Of a DNA stretch of 9,652 nucleotides, positions 6,794 through 9,652 are shown piece after piece. Within the stretch, counting starts at the first letter, position 1; each line of letters opens with the position of its first letter. Position numbers and translations under genes: made by a program. The notes under the pieces are model-generated. The model was given only the letters and a program-made list of their open reading frames with translations. It did no database searches and was not told the DNA's origin. The stretch comes from Acidobacteriota bacterium (lineage in GTDB: Bacteria; Acidobacteriota; Vicinamibacteria; Vicinamibacterales; UBA823), in contig DODG01000180.1 in NCBI GenBank assembly GCA_003509065.1, forward strand, positions 1-9,652. The letters run 5' to 3'.

Positions 6794-7261
6794 ATGCTAA
6801 ATGATTCAGCACGAAGCCGTTGGCAAGGTCTGACCATCTGTGTGTTAGTTGGCATGCTGCTAGCGGTGTCCGGTTACGCTCAAGATGGAACAGTGAGCCA
6901 CGAAGGTTTAGAGGTATCGGTCAGCCATCTTGAACGGGGAATTATTGCCCCGCTTGGCGATTGTCCGCTTGGCGAAAATATTGTCCGTGGCGTGATTGCT
7001 CCTGGAACTAACGACACAGAATTTGTGACTGTGCATCTCGACTTCAAGGTTTTACCGGATTACCGACCGATCGACTGGCCACGCCCCTTTATTCACGATG
7101 TAAATGGCCGCATGTATCGTACGGCTCAAACGTTCGGCGAAATGAATCGTGATCCTGAATTTTCATGTAATTTTTCGTTCCGTGTACCGGTTGGCATGGC
7201 CGTCAAGGAAATGCTGGTCGACGAAGGCGTTGCGTTGGACCTGACAGCACATGATCAGTAG
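6794..7261 (+). CDS. Small secreted protein of unknown function
   Basis: A 155-residue protein I cannot assign firmly. Residues 13-29 form a hydrophobic signal peptide with a likely signal peptidase I site after GYA (29), leaving about 126 mature residues. The mature part looks all-beta: VTVHLDFKVLPDY (78-90), a GRMYRT strand (105-110), and SCNFSFRVPVG (124-134). This order resembles the telokin-like DUF4352 fold, where a 'lasting or free-standing property' strand is followed by a VPxG turn; I treat that as a weak likeness. Cys57 (GDCPLG) and Cys125 (FSCNF) are the only mature cysteines and could form a disulfide. AAGGA at 6779-6783 supports the ATG. It is 29 bp before the Tat-type HD-domain gene, with a shared terminator after that gene, so the two probably form an operon. 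Confidence 0.75.
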   Translation: MLNDSARSRWQGLTICVLVGMLLAVSGYAQDGTVSHEGLEVSVSHLERGIIAPLGDCPLGENIVRGVIAPGTNDTEFVTVHLDFKVLPDYRPIDWPRPFIHDVNGRMYRTAQTFGEMNRDPEFSCNFSFRVPVGMAVKEMLVDEGVALDLTAHDQ

Positions 7262-7279
7262 TGTTAAGTCTTAATGAGT

Positions 7280-7284
7280 GGAGG
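7280..7284 (+). promoter_or_regulatory. Ribosome binding site that sets the HD-domain protein start
   Basis: GGAGG sits 6 nt before the ATG at 7291. The in-frame GTG at 7261 overlaps the preceding stop codon, lacks such a site, and would push the Tat motif ten residues inward. The ATG is therefore preferred. Confidence 0.8.
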
Positions 7285-7290
7285 AATAAA

Positions 7291-8118
7291 ATGGAGATAG
7301 ATCGACGTAAATTCTTCAAGAGTGTTGGGGGGGCGGCCGCGGTCGCGCTCATGACTTCTGAGCAAAAAGCCGATGCGCTCGAGCACTTCATGGAAGAGGA
7401 ACTTGAAGATCACATGCTCGATCAGGGCATGCAGGCCGGTATGTATCCAACGGTTGCCGAGCTCGATGAGCGAAACAAGGATTTGAGTCGCCGTTCTCGA
7501 CGCGGGGTTGGTGGCATATTCGTACCCAGAGGGGATTCGGATCTTCGGCAACTCCAGCCAATGCCAGAAAAGCCGACGCTTATTGATTTCTTCAAGTATC
7601 GATTCGGTACGGGAACTCACGTTCAGCAGAGTGCTGCACGTGCGTTGAAAACTGGCATGCCCGAGAAAGTCGTACTGGCCTGTCTTCTGCATGATGTGGT
7701 TAATAACCTGATGCGTGCGGACCATGGTTGGTGGGGCGGTCAGTTGATTGAGCCTTACGTGCCTGAGGAGACTGCTTTCGCGGTTCGGTATCATTCGACG
7801 TTACGTTTCTTTCCAGACTCCGATTATGGGTATGAATATCCAGAAAGCTACCTACGGACGTTCGGCAAAGATTACGTGCCTGAGCCGTATTTGCAGCGCA
7901 CCCATGACATGGTTCGCAATCACAAGTGGTATGAGCATTCCCGACTTGTGACGGTAAACGATCTTTATGCCTTCGATCGCAGCAAGACGGTGTCGATCGA
8001 GCCGTTCATCGATATCATCGGACGCCACTTCAAGCAGCCCAAGGAAGGGCTTGGTTGGGATAATTCGCCGTCATCCCATATGTGGCGGACGATTATCAAT
8101 CCTGATAGAAGGCTGTAG
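7291..8118 (+). CDS. Tat-signal HD-domain protein (PhnZ/MIOX-like)
   Basis: A 275-residue protein with an N-terminal twin-arginine-like leader: DRRKFFK (4-10) followed by a short Ala/Gly-rich hydrophobic stretch to about residue 21. The core is an HD fold with the order H110 (GTHVQQSA), H134-D135 (ACLLHDV), H145 (ADHGWWGG), H168 (VRYHS), and D224 (VNDLYAFD). This pattern fits the diiron HD oxygenases PhnZ, TmpB and MIOX better than the cyclic-nucleotide HD phosphodiesterases, because of the second histidine in DHGWWGG and the RYHSTLRFF segment. It could still be a metal phosphohydrolase. The C-terminal KEGLGWDNSPSSHMWRT block looks family-specific. If the leader works, the protein is folded with its metals in the cytosol and then exported to the periplasm. 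It is the last gene of the probable two-gene operon. Confidence 0.8.
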   Translation: MEIDRRKFFKSVGGAAAVALMTSEQKADALEHFMEEELEDHMLDQGMQAGMYPTVAELDERNKDLSRRSRRGVGGIFVPRGDSDLRQLQPMPEKPTLIDFFKYRFGTGTHVQQSAARALKTGMPEKVVLACLLHDVVNNLMRADHGWWGGQLIEPYVPEETAFAVRYHSTLRFFPDSDYGYEYPESYLRTFGKDYVPEPYLQRTHDMVRNHKWYEHSRLVTVNDLYAFDRSKTVSIEPFIDIIGRHFKQPKEGLGWDNSPSSHMWRTIINPDRRL

Positions 8119-8128
8119 TTAGTTTGTG

Positions 8129-8175
8129 TTTCTAAGCGGCACGCGTTTTGCACGCGTGCCGCTTAGAAAGTTTTT
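8129..8175 (+). terminator. Strong intrinsic terminator after the HD-domain gene
   Basis: Bases 8129-8146 and 8152-8169 pair perfectly over 18 bp around a 5-nt loop. The stem core is AAGCGGCACGCG, and a single G then TTTTT (8171-8175) follow. It begins 10 nt after the HD-protein stop codon, so it closes the operon that starts at 6794. Confidence 0.92.
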
Positions 8176-8248
8176 ATTCGTTCGGTATCCTCCTGCCTCC
8201 TGCCGCACCGTGTTATCGATTGGTCCTAGTGTCAGAATTTTCAGACGA

Positions 8249-8278
8249 CTGGACAGGTATTTGGGTAGGCGTGTCCAG
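8249..8278 (+). repeat. 7-bp inverted repeat in the leader of the second NHL gene
   Basis: CTGGACA (8249-8255) and TGTCCAG (8272-8278) are exact reverse complements around 16 nt. They lie 38 nt before the ATG at 8316. It could be an operator or a leader hairpin. A tandem CCTCCTG repeat (8189-8202) lies further upstream. No convincing promoter was found between the terminator and the gene. Confidence 0.35.
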
Positions 8279-8301
8279 ATTCTTGATGAACTTACTCTAA
8301 T

Positions 8302-8307
8302 AGGGAG
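8302..8307 (+). promoter_or_regulatory. Ribosome binding site for the second NHL lipoprotein
   Basis: AGGGAG lies 8 nt before the ATG at 8316. An in-frame TTG at 8310 lies only 2 nt from it, so the ATG is the better start. Confidence 0.75.
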
Positions 8308-8315
8308 TTTTGGTA

Positions 8316-9437
8316 ATGTCTGATCGAAATCGCAAGGTCGTGACTCGAGCGGCTAATATCGCCGCCGCGTTCTTAATAATTGGGGCATCCGCTTGCGGGG
8401 AAGCTGGCGTCCAATCAGGTGATGTCGAATCTGTAGAAACTGAAGCACCTGTCGTCAATCCACTCAATGATTATCCGAACCCCTATCAAACAGTAGACGG
8501 TTGGGCGACGCTTCCTGACGGCAGAACCTGGGGTTCAACTGCTGGTGTTGATATTGATCCTGACGGTCAACATATTTGGGCGATTGATCGTTGCGGTGCA
8601 AATTCTTGCGCCGGCTCTGACCTTGATCCGATTGTGAAATTTGATCCTGATGGCAACGTAGTCACTACTTTCGGTGGAGGAACGATGCTGTTTCCACATG
8701 GCCTCCACGTTGATCAGGATGGCAATGTTTGGGTCACAGATGCACGTGGTCCAGACCCCGATGATCCGAGCCAGGCAGGCAAGGGTCACGTGGCTATTAA
8801 ATTTAGTGCTGAGGGAGAAGTTCTTCTCACGTTAGGGGAACCTGGTGTTGCTGGTACGGGCGAAGGGGCTCTTCTGAATACACCCAATGATGTAGCGGTC
8901 GGCTCGAATGGAGATATCTACGTCGGCGATGGACATGAAGGTCAGAATTCAGAGGATCCCACGACAGTTGCTCGCATCGTCAAATTCTCAGCAGACGGAG
9001 AATTTATTACTTCTTGGGGCCAGTATGGTTCAGAGGCGGGTGATCTAAGAACACCGCATGCGTTGGCGTTTAGCCCAGAAGGACAACTCGTCGTTGCCGA
9101 CCGAGGGAACAATCGTTTGCAGATCTTCGATGAGGAAGGTAACTACATCGATGAGTTTAAGCAATTTAGTCGACCAAGTGACTTTGCCTTTGATGCTAAC
9201 GGTTTAATCTATGTCGCGGATTCAGAATCTGCCTTCGATAATATCCGTAACCCGGGCGCTCAGCCAGGAATTAGAATTGGCAGTCTCGCTGATGGAACGG
9301 TGAACTATCTTATCGTTGGAGAAGTGGAAGCCTATCCAAACGGCTCGAATCCCGAGGGTGTTGCTGTAGATGCTGCTGGTAATGTGTATGGAGCCGTCGT
9401 CTCTGGTGGCGGTGCCATGCTGAAGTCTGCTATGTAG
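8316..9437 (+). CDS. NHL-repeat six-bladed propeller lipoprotein
   Basis: A 373-residue exported beta-propeller. The signal peptide ends in GASAC, giving a probable lipidated Cys27, and an acidic linker follows to about residue 48. At least six NHL strands with D-x-x-G-N turns are visible: STAGVDIDPDGQHIWAIDR (74-92), PHGLHVDQDGNVWVTD (127-142), NDVAVGSNGDIYVGD (191-205), PHALAFSPEGQLVVADRG (247-264), SDFAFDANGLIYVAD (288-302), and PEGVAVDAAGNVYGAV (346-361). It resembles the PAL-like protein encoded at 5235-6452. R92, H128, H248 and R263 are kept at PAL active-site positions. The third zinc histidine is replaced by Glu347, and the catalytic Tyr is lost (His207 lies near that place). Cys93 and Cys98 could form a disulfide. 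It is followed 44 bp later by a PQQ-type dehydrogenase gene, suggesting co-transcription. Confidence 0.87.
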   Translation: MSDRNRKVVTRAANIAAAFLIIGASACGEAGVQSGDVESVETEAPVVNPLNDYPNPYQTVDGWATLPDGRTWGSTAGVDIDPDGQHIWAIDRCGANSCAGSDLDPIVKFDPDGNVVTTFGGGTMLFPHGLHVDQDGNVWVTDARGPDPDDPSQAGKGHVAIKFSAEGEVLLTLGEPGVAGTGEGALLNTPNDVAVGSNGDIYVGDGHEGQNSEDPTTVARIVKFSADGEFITSWGQYGSEAGDLRTPHALAFSPEGQLVVADRGNNRLQIFDEEGNYIDEFKQFSRPSDFAFDANGLIYVADSESAFDNIRNPGAQPGIRIGSLADGTVNYLIVGEVEAYPNGSNPEGVAVDAAGNVYGAVVSGGGAMLKSAM

Positions 9438-9466
9438 TAACCATGTGGCGGTGTCGTGATGCCTTT

Positions 9467-9471
9467 AGGGG
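9467..9471 (+). promoter_or_regulatory. Ribosome binding site for the PQQ-type enzyme
   Basis: AGGGG lies 10 nt before the ATG at 9482. The alternative in-frame ATG at 9443 has no such site and would put charged residues ahead of the signal peptide. Confidence 0.65.
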
Positions 9472-9481
9472 TATAGCTACC

Positions 9482-9652
9482 ATGTTAATAAGATCGGTAT
9501 TCTTGGAAAGCTTGGGGACCATAAGGTTTCTGATGGCCACCCTTGGCTTCACTGTCGCTCTGATCGGTTCAGGTATTGCACAGACCCGTGCGCCAGAAGC
9601 TTGGCCTTATTTGGGTGGAGATGCTGGACATACGCGTTCTTCGCCTCTGGAT
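9482..9652 (+). CDS. PQQ-dependent dehydrogenase-like propeller protein, N-terminal part
   Basis: The first 57 residues of a gene that runs off the window. Residues 1-35 contain a signal peptide: a basic start, then the hydrophobic segment FLMATLGFTVALIGSGIAQ with likely cleavage after GIA. The mature protein opens with EAWPYLGGDAGHTRSSPLD, which matches the WPxYGGDxxxTRYSPLDQI start of quinoprotein alcohol and glucose dehydrogenases and related PQQ-binding-like beta-propellers. Such enzymes oxidise alcohols or sugars in the periplasm and pass electrons to the respiratory chain. Only the first propeller strand is present, so PQQ-binding and catalytic residues, and any haem domain, cannot be checked. 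It follows the NHL lipoprotein gene by 44 bp on the same strand. Confidence 0.82.
   Translation, partial: MLIRSVFLESLGTIRFLMATLGFTVALIGSGIAQTRAPEAWPYLGGDAGHTRSSPLD

Noticed and set aside
7264..7794. A 176-codon open frame on the minus strand opposite the HD-domain gene.
   Set aside because: It is antisense to a frame with conserved HD residues and a good ribosome binding site, and its translation has no domain-like pattern.
8189..8202. Tandem CCTCCTG repeat that could pair with the AGGGAG ribosome binding site of the second NHL gene.
   Set aside because: It is only two short copies more than 100 nt away, with no supporting structure; too weak to call a regulatory switch.
9443..9481. An in-frame ATG at 9443 that would lengthen the PQQ-type enzyme by 13 residues.
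   Set aside because: No ribosome binding site precedes it, whereas AGGGG is properly spaced before the ATG at 9482 and that start gives a normal signal peptide.

Overview
The window is bacterial chromosomal DNA, about half G+C by eye, densely packed with metabolic genes. A TRAP transporter, several lipobox lipoproteins, a Tat-type leader and a PQQ-type propeller enzyme point to a Gram-negative heterotroph, plausibly marine. I cannot place it in a phylum from the sequence alone. I see no rRNA, tRNA, CRISPR array, phage gene or insertion sequence.

Left part (1-3509): the 3' end of a TRAP transporter large permease (dctM-like, +) faces an OsmC-family thiol peroxidase (-). A two-domain 3-mercaptopyruvate-type sulfurtransferase (+) diverges from the OsmC gene across 70 bp. 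It faces a nitroreductase (-), which lies directly downstream of a GntR-family regulator (-). The regulator and nitroreductase look like a two-gene operon.

Middle (3510-3970): an AT-rich spacer leads into a 225-bp fragment recognisable as the N-terminal fifth of kynureninase. It is cut off just before the 3' end of the next gene and has altered signature residues, so it is a gene remnant.

Right part (3971-9652): every gene encodes a protein with an export signal. On the minus strand are a six-bladed NHL-propeller lipoprotein that keeps the active-site residues of peptidyl-hydroxyglycine alpha-amidating lyase (PAL), two hairpins, and an FAH-fold protein carrying a lipoprotein signal. On the plus strand are a small secreted protein of unknown function, a Tat-type HD-domain protein resembling the PhnZ/MIOX oxygenases, a very strong terminator, a second NHL-propeller lipoprotein, and the start of a PQQ-type propeller dehydrogenase. 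The 341-bp AT-rich spacer between the divergent groups probably holds their promoters. I infer that this half encodes periplasmic or envelope metalloenzyme chemistry on small organic molecules. The substrate cannot be read from the sequence.
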